From the NCBI RefSeq assembly GCF_002027705.1, contig NZ_MBTG01000006.1:1-64000 (forward strand): DNA of 64,000 bases, given 5' to 3'. The notes beneath the pieces were generated by a model. It was given only the letters and a program-made list of their open reading frames with translations, was not told the DNA's origin and made no database searches. The position numbers were made by a program, and so were the translations under genes. This DNA comes from Paenibacillus ferrarius (lineage in GTDB: Bacteria > Bacillota > Bacilli > Paenibacillales > NBRC-103111). This document shows positions 16,746 through 24,788 of the stretch, piece after piece. Numbering within the stretch: position 1 is the stretch's first letter; each line of letters begins with the position of its first letter.

Positions 16746-17129
16746 TTATTCGGGTTGATTCGGGTCGACGATTTCCAAAGCAGCAAAAGAGTTTCCGCCG
16801 CTTGTTTCATCGTCAGCTTCCACCAATCGTTTCAACACGTTTAATTTATTTTCCCAATAACGCTCATAATAAGCTAACCAACGCTTCAATTCCATGAGAG
16901 GTTCTGCCTCCAGCCTATAGCGGGTCTCGCGGCCAACCTTACGCTCTTTCACAAGGCCGGCATCGGCGAGGATGCGAAGATGCTTGGACACCGCGGTGCG
17001 GCTTATGGGAAAATGCCCGGAGATGACCGTGACCGGCATCTCTTGTTCACCTAACAGCTGCAGCACCTGACGGCGTGTCGGATCAGCAATGGCCTGAAAG
17101 ACATCATGTTTCTGCGATGGGACAGCCAT
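16746..17129 (-). CDS. ArsR-family winged-helix regulator
   Basis: Regulator of 127 residues with the ArsR helix-turn-helix: VFQAIADPTRRQVLQLL near residue 11, then ISRTAVSKHLRILADAGLV, and the wing ERKVGRETRYRLEAE. The tail LAYYERYWENKLNVLKRL is typical of members that are partnered with SRPBCC proteins. The start at 17129 lies one base after the stop of the SRPBCC gene, with an AGG-containing site in that gene. Longer in-frame extensions run into the SRPBCC gene and are rejected. It is the last gene of a three-gene operon and probably binds the palindromes at 18041-18088. Confidence 0.92.
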   Translation of the reverse strand: MAVPSQKHDVFQAIADPTRRQVLQLLGEQEMPVTVISGHFPISRTAVSKHLRILADAGLVKERKVGRETRYRLEAEPLMELKRWLAYYERYWENKLNVLKRLVEADDETSGGNSFAALEIVDPNQPE

Positions 17130-17130
17130 C

Positions 17131-17556
17131 TTAGGCCTCGACGTAAGCGGTAAGCGCCTTCGCCAGTCCGCCCCAGCCCTGCGACATAATCTCGCGAACA
17201 ACCGTATGTGGTTGACCAAACTCAGTAACCTTGTTCACATCCCAGCCGGAGTGAGTGAGCGTGAATTCTGTTTTGCCGTCCAGCTCCGTTAATTCGAACG
17301 TGAGGGACCAGTCTTTGCCCCATTCGAACGACAAGCGGTTCGGAGGAGTGACATCCGTTACTTTACAAGGAGAATTGCCGAATGGACCAGCTTCCAAAAT
17401 GAATTCATAGCCAATCTCAGGCTTGAAATTATTAGGCATGAACCAAGCGGCGATGCCTTCCGGCGTTGCAACGGCGTTCCAGACCTTTTGAATAGGCGCG
17501 TTGAAGACGATCGTTTGCTTAATATCCGGCAGTGTAGGTTGTGTTTGATTTTCCAT
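17131..17556 (-). CDS. SRPBCC/AHSA1-family protein
   Basis: Protein of 141 residues with the START-like fold of the Aha1-C-terminal family: IKQTIVFNAPIQKVWNAVAT, then GIAAWFMPNNFKPEIGYEF and a C-terminal helix near GWGGLAKALTAYV. These proteins bind hydrophobic ligands in a deep pocket; the ligand here is unknown. ATG 17556 has GGAGG ten bases upstream, which is better placed than for the upstream TTG. It is immediately followed by the ArsR gene, a very common pairing in which the regulator controls the SRPBCC gene. Confidence 0.9.
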   Translation of the reverse strand: MENQTQPTLPDIKQTIVFNAPIQKVWNAVATPEGIAAWFMPNNFKPEIGYEFILEAGPFGNSPCKVTDVTPPNRLSFEWGKDWSLTFELTELDGKTEFTLTHSGWDVNKVTEFGQPHTVVREIMSQGWGGLAKALTAYVEA

Positions 17557-17581
17557 AAGTTGAAAAGCCTCCAATGAGTGA

Positions 17582-17962
17582 TTAAGATTTTGTTTTGACC
17601 TTGTCTTGATGACGCAAGCGCAAAGCAGACCATTTCTCGTCTACGGCGACATTGCTCACAATCGTGTAAGGGGAAATCTCTTCAATTCGTCTAAGCAAGC
17701 TGTCACGGTTGATGTCTGTCTTCACCTTAGAGCTTTGCTTCGGGTACGTAATCCAGACGACAGCATCCTCGTTCAGATAAGCGATTACTTGCGGTGTTCG
17801 TTCTATGACTTCAGCCGCATTATTCACGAAAAACTGAATGAAATCGTAAGTTCCACTCGGCTCCTCGGAATCTTCAATGCCAAGCTTGTAGCCTTCCGGT
17901 GCATGAAGCACGAGGGCTCGTCCTTGCTTATAGCGCAGCTTCTTCAGTAATTCCTCTTGCAT
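17582..17962 (-). CDS. DUF3052-like small protein
   Basis: Protein of 126 residues without signal or membrane segment. It begins MQEELLKKLRYKQGRALVLHAP and has a central AVVWITYPKQSSK strand. It resembles DUF3052-type proteins often found beside AHSA1/SRPBCC genes; I rely on memory of that family and give it moderate weight. It is the first gene of the operon with the SRPBCC and ArsR genes, 25 bases upstream of the former. Function is unknown. AAAGGA precedes the ATG at good spacing. Confidence 0.8.
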   Translation of the reverse strand: MQEELLKKLRYKQGRALVLHAPEGYKLGIEDSEEPSGTYDFIQFFVNNAAEVIERTPQVIAYLNEDAVVWITYPKQSSKVKTDINRDSLLRRIEEISPYTIVSNVAVDEKWSALRLRHQDKVKTKS

Positions 17963-18040
17963 CGTTCGTCATTCCTTTCGTCCATTCACAACGCGTATTG
18001 TACCCCGAATGAAGTGATGTGTTGCATTGAAGTGAGAATG

Positions 18041-18057
18041 CGAAACCTTTTGGTTAC
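18041..18057. promoter_or_regulatory. Second copy of the ArsR-type operator, downstream of the promoter
   Basis: CGAAACC-TTTT-GGTTAC, a slightly imperfect copy of the palindrome at 18071-18088, with its start exactly 30 bases from the other, about three helical turns. Both lie upstream of the DUF3052-like gene. Confidence 0.75.
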
Positions 18058-18064
18058 ATAAAGG

Positions 18065-18094
18065 ATTATACGAAACCTTTTGGTTTCGTGTCAA
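18065..18094 (-). promoter_or_regulatory. Promoter with an 18-bp palindromic operator filling its spacer
   Basis: On the minus strand, TTGACA (18094-18089) and TATAAT (18070-18065) are separated by exactly 18 bases, and those 18 bases are the perfect palindrome CGAAACC-N4-GGTTTCG. A bound repressor would cover both promoter boxes. It drives the operon 17962 to 16746, whose last gene is an ArsR regulator. Confidence 0.85.
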
Positions 18095-18103
18095 GAGGGT
18101 TTT

Positions 18104-18655
18104 TCAGCGCCAAAGCCGATCCGCCTTAACGAAGATCAGCTCCTGAAATTCTATTTTATAAATATCCGGCATGGTCGTTGATGCCCAAAAGCTAAAATCA
18201 AATCGCTTATCAAAATCATTCAACATCAATGTCATGATATCACCATGTGTACCGATGACGATGTTCTTTCCCTTATGCTCATTTAAAATAGTTAACATCA
18301 CTTTATTAGCTCTTTTTTGAGCAGAGAAAGTGGATTCACCCTCAGGGAATGCATAATGAATATCCGTATATAACTTCAGTTTTGCGTCCTTGAACGTCCA
18401 TTCGCTGATCTGACCGAGCTCTCGTTCCTTTAGATCTTCAAATAAGAGAATCTCCTTCTCGCCAGCGGCGGCTTGAATCGTTTGGATCGCTCTTTCATAC
18501 GGACTTGAACAGAAAATATCAATGTGTTCCTTTTTCAAAAGTTCGCTTACTTGAAGGGAGTCTAATCTTCCTTTCTCAGATAATCCTCGCGTTCGCTCCA
18601 TACCCTCTATGTAAGGTGATTCTGCATGTCTTACGAAGTAAATACATGTGTTTAT
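18104..18655 (-). CDS. Histidine phosphatase (phosphoglycerate mutase-like) with no standard start codon
   Basis: Branch of the histidine phosphatase superfamily, about 183 residues. The catalytic motif YFVRHAESPY lies upstream of the first in-frame ATG (18601), so the real gene must start earlier. The upstream reading frame is closed by TAG at about 18664 and contains no ATG, GTG or TTG before the motif. The codon best placed behind the ribosome binding site AGGTAGGG is ATA at 18655, giving INTCIYFVRHAES. Later motifs are SSPYERAIQT, the acid-region ERELGQ and GTHGDIM. Either an ATA/ATT start is used or an ATG has mutated and the gene is failing. Substrate unknown. Confidence 0.75.
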   Translation of the reverse strand: MNTCIYFVRHAESPYIEGMERTRGLSEKGRLDSLQVSELLKKEHIDIFCSSPYERAIQTIQAAAGEKEILLFEDLKERELGQISEWTFKDAKLKLYTDIHYAFPEGESTFSAQKRANKVMLTILNEHKGKNIVIGTHGDIMTLMLNDFDKRFDFSFWASTTMPDIYKIEFQELIFVKADRLWR

Positions 18656-18812
18656 TTGTAATCCCTACCTTCAAGTTTTACTACAATCATTGGGCATTTT
18701 CGTCAAAATGTCTATATTAGAACTCATGAAACAACGCCAAGTTTTTTCAACACCCTCTGAATCATGATATAGTGAGAGAAACATAAACATAGAGTGGAGT
18801 GAGGGAGAATTT

Positions 18813-19799
18813 ATGATACGTTTTGCTGTTATTGGTACCAATTGGATCACAGAAGAGTTCATTCACGCTGCCCGTGAGACGGGGGAGTTCGATTTAACGG
18901 CTGTTTATTCGCGTACGGAGGAGAAAGCGGCGGAGTTTGCTCAAAAATTCGACATTAAACATCGATTTACGGATCTGGATGCTTTGGTGCAGAGCGAGGA
19001 ATTCGATGCTGTTTATATCGCTAGTCCTAACTCGCTGCATGCGGAGTATGCAATTCATTGTATGAACCATGGCAAGCATGTGATTTGTGAGAAGCCCGCG
19101 GCGTCGAATACGGCTGAGCTGACGGCGATGATTCAAGCTGCGCGCAGCAATGAAGTTGTGTTCATGGAGGCGCTTAAGTCTACACTGCTTCCGAATTTTA
19201 AGGCTATCCAAGACAATTTACATAAGCTGGGTAAAATACGACGTTATTTTGCAAGCTATTGCCAATATTCCTCACGCTACGATGCGTATAAGCAAGGGAC
19301 CGTGCTGAATGCTTTTAATCCAATTTTCTCTAACGGATCGATTATGGACTTAGGTGTCTACTGCATTTATCCGCTAGCGGTTCTATTTGGTGCGCCTGAT
19401 CGTGTGCAAGCTAACGGCGTTTTGCTGGAATCGGGCGTGGATGGCGAGGGCAGCTTGCTGCTAAGCTACAAGGAAATGGATGCGATTATTATGCATTCCA
19501 AAATTTCGAGCTCCTACCTGCCGGCAGAGATCCAAGGTGAGAACGCGACAATGGTGATCGATAAAATTAACCAGCCTGAGAAGGTGGAAATCCGCTATCG
19601 CGACGGCTCTGTCGAAGATCTGACACAGGTGCAAGCCGTTCGCAATATGCGATATGAGGCAGAAGAATTTATCCGTTTGATTAAAACCAAAACGCTGGAA
19701 TCCGCAACGAATTCCCATGCGAATTCGCTGATTACGGTGGGAATTATCGATGAGGCGCGCAAGCAGATGGGCCTTGTGTTTCCGGCTGATCGGAAATAA
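18813..19799 (+). CDS. Gfo/Idh/MocA-family NAD(P)-dependent oxidoreductase
   Basis: Oxidoreductase of 328 residues. The N-terminal Rossmann fold begins FAVIGTNWITEEFIHAA, a variant of the usual GxGxxG, followed by YIASPNSLHAEYAI and the family signature CEKPAASN near residue 95. The C-terminal alpha/beta domain holds DLGVYCIYPLAVLFG, with the catalytic-region motif. It probably oxidises or reduces a sugar or inositol-like compound. GGAGTGAGGGAG precedes the ATG. A weak promoter with TATAGT near 18770 is visible. No neighbour hints at the substrate. Confidence 0.9.
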   Translation: MIRFAVIGTNWITEEFIHAARETGEFDLTAVYSRTEEKAAEFAQKFDIKHRFTDLDALVQSEEFDAVYIASPNSLHAEYAIHCMNHGKHVICEKPAASNTAELTAMIQAARSNEVVFMEALKSTLLPNFKAIQDNLHKLGKIRRYFASYCQYSSRYDAYKQGTVLNAFNPIFSNGSIMDLGVYCIYPLAVLFGAPDRVQANGVLLESGVDGEGSLLLSYKEMDAIIMHSKISSSYLPAEIQGENATMVIDKINQPEKVEIRYRDGSVEDLTQVQAVRNMRYEAEEFIRLIKTKTLESATNSHANSLITVGIIDEARKQMGLVFPADRK

Positions 19800-20400
19800 C
19801 ATCTGCTGAGATCTGCGGGTGATTCGCGGTTGCGATTTCTCGCGGGAAGAGAACAGGCGCTTACTTTCACTGAGAGGGAGGGAACTATGATCCTCTATTT
19901 CGGGGAAAAGGCTCATGTGGGTGGGTTAGGCGGAACTGAGATCCTCTATTTGAGAAGAATAGAGCGTTTTGGAGGCGAAAGCCTGGGAATAGGGGAACGT
20001 AGTTCCCTCTCAGTCGGTATTTAGGCAGATTAGGCTGGTTTAGCGTACTGTAGTTCCGTCTGAGCTGGAATTAGCTGCAAATGTGCTTGCGGGAGAATGC
20101 TTTGTTAGTCTCAGGAGGTAGTTCAAGTAACTGTAACCGGAACCTTCAACTTCCACTTTTAAAGTGGTGGTTGAAGGTTTTTTTTCTACGACTGACCAAT
20201 TAAGCTCAGAAAATCCAGAAAGCACATCGAATTTCATGAGATCCAGCTATTCTGGGCATCTGGCGGAGTTTGATGTGTTTTTTTACAATGATATAAGGCG
20301 AATCGCTTTGTCGTTTATTGGAGGGGATCGTAAATAATTTGTCGAATATAAGGGCTCTCAAGGGATTTCATCTTTAGTAAAGGGGGGGAATTGTGGAATT
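19800..20400. other. 600-bp gene-free region with short dispersed repeats and an isolated terminator
   Basis: No credible gene. From 19870 to 20060 there are copies of a dispersed element: GGAACTNNGATCCTCTATTT twice, then ATAGAGCG, and TAGTTCC twice in the opposite sense. ACTGAGAGGG at 19870 and CCCTCTCAGT near 20005 make it partly palindromic. A strong terminator follows at 20141-20185. The last 100 bases hold the leader of the kinase gene, ending in the ribosome binding site AAAGGGGGGG. Confidence 0.7.
20141..20185 (+). terminator. Strong orphan intrinsic terminator
   Basis: ACCTTCAAC and GTTGAAGGT form the outer stem and CCACTTT/AAAGTGG the inner one, with TTTTTTTT following. No protein gene precedes it on this strand for more than 340 bases, so it may end a small RNA or late read-through from the oxidoreductase gene. 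Confidence 0.85.
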
Positions 20401-23400
20401 GTGCTCAAAAGGACTTTGGTTGTTTGCCTGATTGGTTTGATTTCCTTTTTGTTAATCCCGCTATCTATCCTTAAGGATAATGATAAACAAATGAATACGC
20501 TGCAAGTCCGGGATGGCGTCATGGACCTCTCAGCTTGGAATTATAAGCAGAATAAGATCATCAGGCTGGACGGAACATGGGAATTTTATTGGAATCGATT
20601 ATTAACCCCTGATGATTTCAAACAAGGTGGCACAGACAGGATTATGCCCACCGCATTTATGGAAGTACCCTCTACATGGAATGGTAAACGAATGGACGGT
20701 TACCCCTTGCCTGCTGATGGGTTTGCTACTTACCGGATTATGCTGAAACATGTGCCTTTCAGTGGAAGCTTTGCTTTAAGGAAAATGAATATACGTTTTT
20801 CCAGCGTGATGTATGTCAATGGACAAAAACTTGCCGAGGATGGAAAACCAGCAGCGTCGGCAGCGGATTATCGAGCAGGGAATGTTCCGCAGACCGTTTT
20901 CTTTGCTGCCGAAAAAGGCGATGTCGAAATTGTCATTCAGGTTGCCAACTATGATTATTTAAATGCAGGCATACCGATGTCGATTTATTTTGGCGAGCAG
21001 ACCGCAATGATGGAACTCCTTCAGAAGAACATAGCCCATGAATTCAGCACGTTTGCTATTCTCGGCACCCTTGCTCTTATTTATATCATCTGCTTTGTGA
21101 CGGCAGCATTATATGGAAAAAAAGATAATACCTTGTTGGTATTTGCAATTATTTGCTCGCTTTATGCCACTTTTAACGGCTTGATTGGGGAGCGGCCTCT
21201 CTTATTATTTTTAGACGGAATATCATTCGAGTTCATCTTTAAAGTAAAAGACATTTGTTCGCTTCTAAGCTTTATCGTCCTGACCATCTTTTTTTACCAA
21301 TTGCAAAAAAGCATTGTCTCATTAAAGTTTACTCAAGTTGTCAGTATGGTGCTGGGCGGTTATCTCATTTTGGTGGCTATTCTCCCGATTCGCTTGTACA
21401 TGGTGATTCAGCCTTATATTATTTTAGTGTATGAGCTGATGATTATTTGGTTGCTATTGAGAATTGCTGTGCTTTATATCCGAAGTGCCGAAAAGGATCG
21501 CTTGAAATCTTTCCTACTATTCATGGCTATCCTCTGTATTAACCTGTATTCGTTGGATGTCATCATGCTGGCCTTCTCGCTCAAAGAAAATCTCTGGCTG
21601 GGGCAATTCTATATTGTTATCTTTAATGCCATCCTTATCGTATTGATTGCGATTCGTTTTTTCGAGGCCTATCATACGATAGATGATATGAAAAATCAGC
21701 TCCTCCAACTAGACAAGATCAAAGATGATTTTCTTTCCAATACATCGCATGAGCTCAAAACGCCTTTAAATGCCATAGTTAGCATAACGGATTCCCTTCT
21801 CAAGGGAGTAGAGGGACCGGTTCCGGATAGGCAAGCACAGAATCTGGCTGTGGTCATGGACAGCGGAAAAAGATTAACTCATTTGGTCAACGAATTGCTC
21901 GATTATTCCAAAATGAAGCATGGAGATATTGCTCTGCTTAAGAGCAGTATGGATTTGAAAGCGGTTGTCGATTCCGTGATCAAAATGCATGGTTTTCTGC
22001 TTGCTGGGAAACCAATCACGCTTGTGAACGGAGTTTCCGAAGATATTCCTGCGGTATATGCGGATGGCAACCGATTGATACAGATTTTACATAATTTGAT
22101 CGGCAATGCAGTCAATTTTACAGATCAGGGTGCCATCGAAGTCAGCGCTGAGGTGATCCGCGACATGGTTGAGGTTCGTGTGAGGGATACAGGCCTCGGG
22201 ATCCCGCCGCATATGCAGGCTCGCATATGGAATGCCTTTGAACAGGCTGATCCTTCCGAAACTAAGAATGTTGGGGGAACGGGTCTCGGGTTAAGCATAA
22301 CCAAAAAATTAGTAGAGCTTCACGGCGGTCAAATTCGTGTAGATTCTATTGAGAGACAAGGATCGGTATTTAGTTTCACGATTCCGTTATCCGTTGCGGC
22401 TTCGAGGAAAAGCAATAGATTCGCCGAGCATAAGGAACGTTCGCCGATCGATTTAAACATCTCCTATCCCGAGTATCCTATCTATGTTCAGGGGGAGAAA
22501 GACGAACCTATACTCGTGGTTGATGATGATTTCGCGAACCTCCAATCCATGATTAATTTACTTAAGCTGGAGGGATATTCCTTTGTTGTTGTGAATCGAG
22601 GACAGATGGCGCTGGATGAGTTATCGAAGAACAGGGACTTCTTTCTGGTTGTGCTGGATATGATGATGCCTGGCATGTCCGGCTTTGAAGTGCTGCAAGC
22701 GATCCGGGAAAGGTTCTCTCTCTTCGAACTGCCGGTGCTGATGTTGACGGCTAAAAATAGAGTTACCGATATGATTTTATCGATGGAACAAGGGGCGAAT
22801 GATTTTGTCGGGAAGCCGTTTGAAGCCGAGGAGCTTTTGGCACGAGTGAGAAGCCTGACCCGACTGAAAGCTTCCGTGAAAAGCTCGAAGGAAGCCGAGA
22901 TTGCTTTTTTGCGTTCCCAGATCAAGCCTCATTTCTTGTACAACGCGCTTAACTCCATCGCCGCACTTTGCATGGATGAGCCTCAACACGCGGAGGAGTT
23001 GACCCTGCAGCTTTCGCAGTATTTGAGAAGCAGCTTCGATTTTGAGCAATTGGATTCGCTAACCACTATCCAAAACGAGCTGGAGCTGGTACAAGCGTAT
23101 ATCAATATCGAGAAGGCTCGTTTTGGCGCCAGATTACAAGTGGAGTACGATGTGGATGCCAATCTGGATATCGGCCTTCCCCCGCTTATTTTGCAGCCGT
23201 TAGTGGAAAATGCGATACGGCACGGCCTGATGTCCAATTTTCGGGGAGGTACGGTCCATATATCGGTTAAACTGAACGCAGAAGGCATGGTCAACATTGT
23301 CGTAGCGGACAACGGATGCGGTATGAGCGAGAGCAAGCTTGAGGAAATACGGTTAACGGATACGGGAAGGAAGGGCGTTGGACTGTGGAACATAATCCGG

Positions 23401-23511
23401 CGTATCAAGCTTCTTTACGGAGCGGACATTCGCATCGAGAGCGAGGAGGGAGTAGGGACGAAGGTTTTCTTTGCCATTCCTGCACACCCGCCCAGACAGA
23501 TTGGAGGATAA
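20401..23511 (+). CDS. Hybrid sensor kinase with 7TMR-DISM sensor and two kinase modules
   Basis: Membrane signal protein of 1036 residues. Order: N-terminal helix (1-22); extracellular DISM beta-sandwich (about 30-210, LDGTWEFYW); seven membrane helices (about 217-427); HisKA with His450 in SHELKTPLN; HATPase with GLGIPPHMQARIW and GGTGLGLSITKKLVELHGG; receiver domain with Asp753 in VLDMMMPGMSG; then a LytS-type kinase with His844 in IKPHFLYNALNS and a second HATPase (VENAIRHGL, GVGLWNI). Two different kinase types in one chain is unusual. GTG start with AAAGGGGGGG upstream. It precedes a response regulator and the dockerin/cohesin genes, its likely targets. Confidence 0.93.
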   Translation: MLKRTLVVCLIGLISFLLIPLSILKDNDKQMNTLQVRDGVMDLSAWNYKQNKIIRLDGTWEFYWNRLLTPDDFKQGGTDRIMPTAFMEVPSTWNGKRMDGYPLPADGFATYRIMLKHVPFSGSFALRKMNIRFSSVMYVNGQKLAEDGKPAASAADYRAGNVPQTVFFAAEKGDVEIVIQVANYDYLNAGIPMSIYFGEQTAMMELLQKNIAHEFSTFAILGTLALIYIICFVTAALYGKKDNTLLVFAIICSLYATFNGLIGERPLLLFLDGISFEFIFKVKDICSLLSFIVLTIFFYQLQKSIVSLKFTQVVSMVLGGYLILVAILPIRLYMVIQPYIILVYELMIIWLLLRIAVLYIRSAEKDRLKSFLLFMAILCINLYSLDVIMLAFSLKENLWLGQFYIVIFNAILIVLIAIRFFEAYHTIDDMKNQLLQLDKIKDDFLSNTSHELKTPLNAIVSITDSLLKGVEGPVPDRQAQNLAVVMDSGKRLTHLVNELLDYSKMKHGDIALLKSSMDLKAVVDSVIKMHGFLLAGKPITLVNGVSEDIPAVYADGNRLIQILHNLIGNAVNFTDQGAIEVSAEVIRDMVEVRVRDTGLGIPPHMQARIWNAFEQADPSETKNVGGTGLGLSITKKLVELHGGQIRVDSIERQGSVFSFTIPLSVAASRKSNRFAEHKERSPIDLNISYPEYPIYVQGEKDEPILVVDDDFANLQSMINLLKLEGYSFVVVNRGQMALDELSKNRDFFLVVLDMMMPGMSGFEVLQAIRERFSLFELPVLMLTAKNRVTDMILSMEQGANDFVGKPFEAEELLARVRSLTRLKASVKSSKEAEIAFLRSQIKPHFLYNALNSIAALCMDEPQHAEELTLQLSQYLRSSFDFEQLDSLTTIQNELELVQAYINIEKARFGARLQVEYDVDANLDIGLPPLILQPLVENAIRHGLMSNFRGGTVHISVKLNAEGMVNIVVADNGCGMSESKLEEIRLTDTGRKGVGLWNIIRRIKLLYGADIRIESEEGVGTKVFFAIPAHPPRQIGG

Positions 23512-23514
23512 TGC

Positions 23515-24609
23515 ATGCTTCGTGCCATTATCGTAGATGATGAGGAATTATCGATAAAAAGGTTGAAAAATATCCTGATCGATAGCGGTGAGATCGAGAT
23601 TTGCGGTATGTTTCTGAACCCGGTGGAAGCCTACGAGTTTGTGAAATCCAATCCGGTCGATGTTGCCTTCCTGGATATTTCTATGCCGGAAATTAACGGA
23701 ATGAAGCTTTCCGGCCTGTTGTTTGAACTCGATGCTTCTCTAGACGTGGTTTTCGTAACCGGGCATGACAATTATGCCGTGCAAGCCTACGATATGAGCG
23801 CTATAGATTATTTATTAAAGCCTATAACTACCCAGCGAATGTCCAAAACATTGGACAAAATTAGAAAAAAACTTCGAGTCTCATCTGTTGAGCCTTCCAT
23901 AGCGATTCACCTGCTCAATGGACTGAAGTTGTATCGTAGAGATCAGAATAAAGCGCAGATTAAGCTGAGAAGTCCGAAAACCGAAGAGCTTTTTGCTTTT
24001 CTTGTTTGCAAGAGAACCGTCAGCCGGGAAGAAATCATTGATACGTTATGGAGTGGTCTGGAACCGGAGAAGGCGTGGAAGAATCTGAACTCGACCTTGT
24101 ACTATGTTCGCAAAGCGATCAGCGACAATAAGGCGGTACATTGTATTGTTGCAGACAGAAACGAAATTCGGATTGATGAGAGCGGCGTTTATTGCGACTT
24201 GTATGAATTGGAACGGTTAATAAAGAAGATTCGACTGGCCCCGACTAACAATGCCGAACTGTTCGAACAAGCGGAAGCGCTATATACGGGGCAGCTCTTA
24301 AAAGGAAAAGCCTATGAATGGGCGAGCGCTCCAATGCGTCAGCTCGAACAGAATTATATCTTACTGCTGGAAGCAGCTGCAAGACTCCATCTGCAGAGGA
24401 GTGAGCCGCTAAAATCCTTGCATTACTTTGGCGAAATTCTTAAATTGGATGCTCTGCGAGAAGACGTCAGCCATGAAATGATCCGGTTGTTGATCGAGCT
24501 TGGGAGGAGGAATGAAGCGCTGCGACAATATCGTATACTGGAAGCAACGCTGCAGCATGAGCTCGGAACGAAGCCCAATCCTAGTATTATAGACCTGATT
24601 ACAAGTTAA
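23515..24609 (+). CDS. Response regulator with BTAD (SARP-like) output domain
   Basis: Regulator of 364 residues. Receiver domain 1-120: IIVDDEE acidic pocket, phospho-acceptor Asp54 in FLDISMPEINGM, and Lys in YLLKPI. A winged-helix follows (RSPKTEELFAFLVCKR, then ILDTLW-like EEIIDTLW and KAWKNLNSTLYYVRKAI). The C-terminal helical repeats (about 220-362) match the bacterial transcriptional activator domain, ending near RNEALRQYRILEATLQHELG. GGAGG lies seven bases before ATG 23515, directly after the kinase stop, so the two are translated as a pair. It probably activates the downstream surface-protein genes; that is inference from order. Confidence 0.93.
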   Translation: MLRAIIVDDEELSIKRLKNILIDSGEIEICGMFLNPVEAYEFVKSNPVDVAFLDISMPEINGMKLSGLLFELDASLDVVFVTGHDNYAVQAYDMSAIDYLLKPITTQRMSKTLDKIRKKLRVSSVEPSIAIHLLNGLKLYRRDQNKAQIKLRSPKTEELFAFLVCKRTVSREEIIDTLWSGLEPEKAWKNLNSTLYYVRKAISDNKAVHCIVADRNEIRIDESGVYCDLYELERLIKKIRLAPTNNAELFEQAEALYTGQLLKGKAYEWASAPMRQLEQNYILLLEAAARLHLQRSEPLKSLHYFGEILKLDALREDVSHEMIRLLIELGRRNEALRQYRILEATLQHELGTKPNPSIIDLITS

Positions 24610-24623
24610 ATGAATGAATAGAA

Positions 24624-24666
24624 AGAGCCCGTGGGAATCAATTTTGATGCCGGGGCTCTTTTTTGT
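24624..24666 (+). terminator. Intrinsic terminator after the response regulator
   Basis: AGAGCCC and GGGCTCT with an extended imperfect stem, followed by CTTTTTTG. It separates the two-component genes from the dockerin gene. Confidence 0.9.
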
Positions 24667-24788
24667 TTATTCCTTGTTTATCGTGTTTTTGTATAATAAA
24701 CCCGAATATTGTCGAATTAAGATCCTAACGGTTTAATAGACTATTTTTTTAGAAGACCCATAATCATGTCATGAAGGAGATTCTGATC

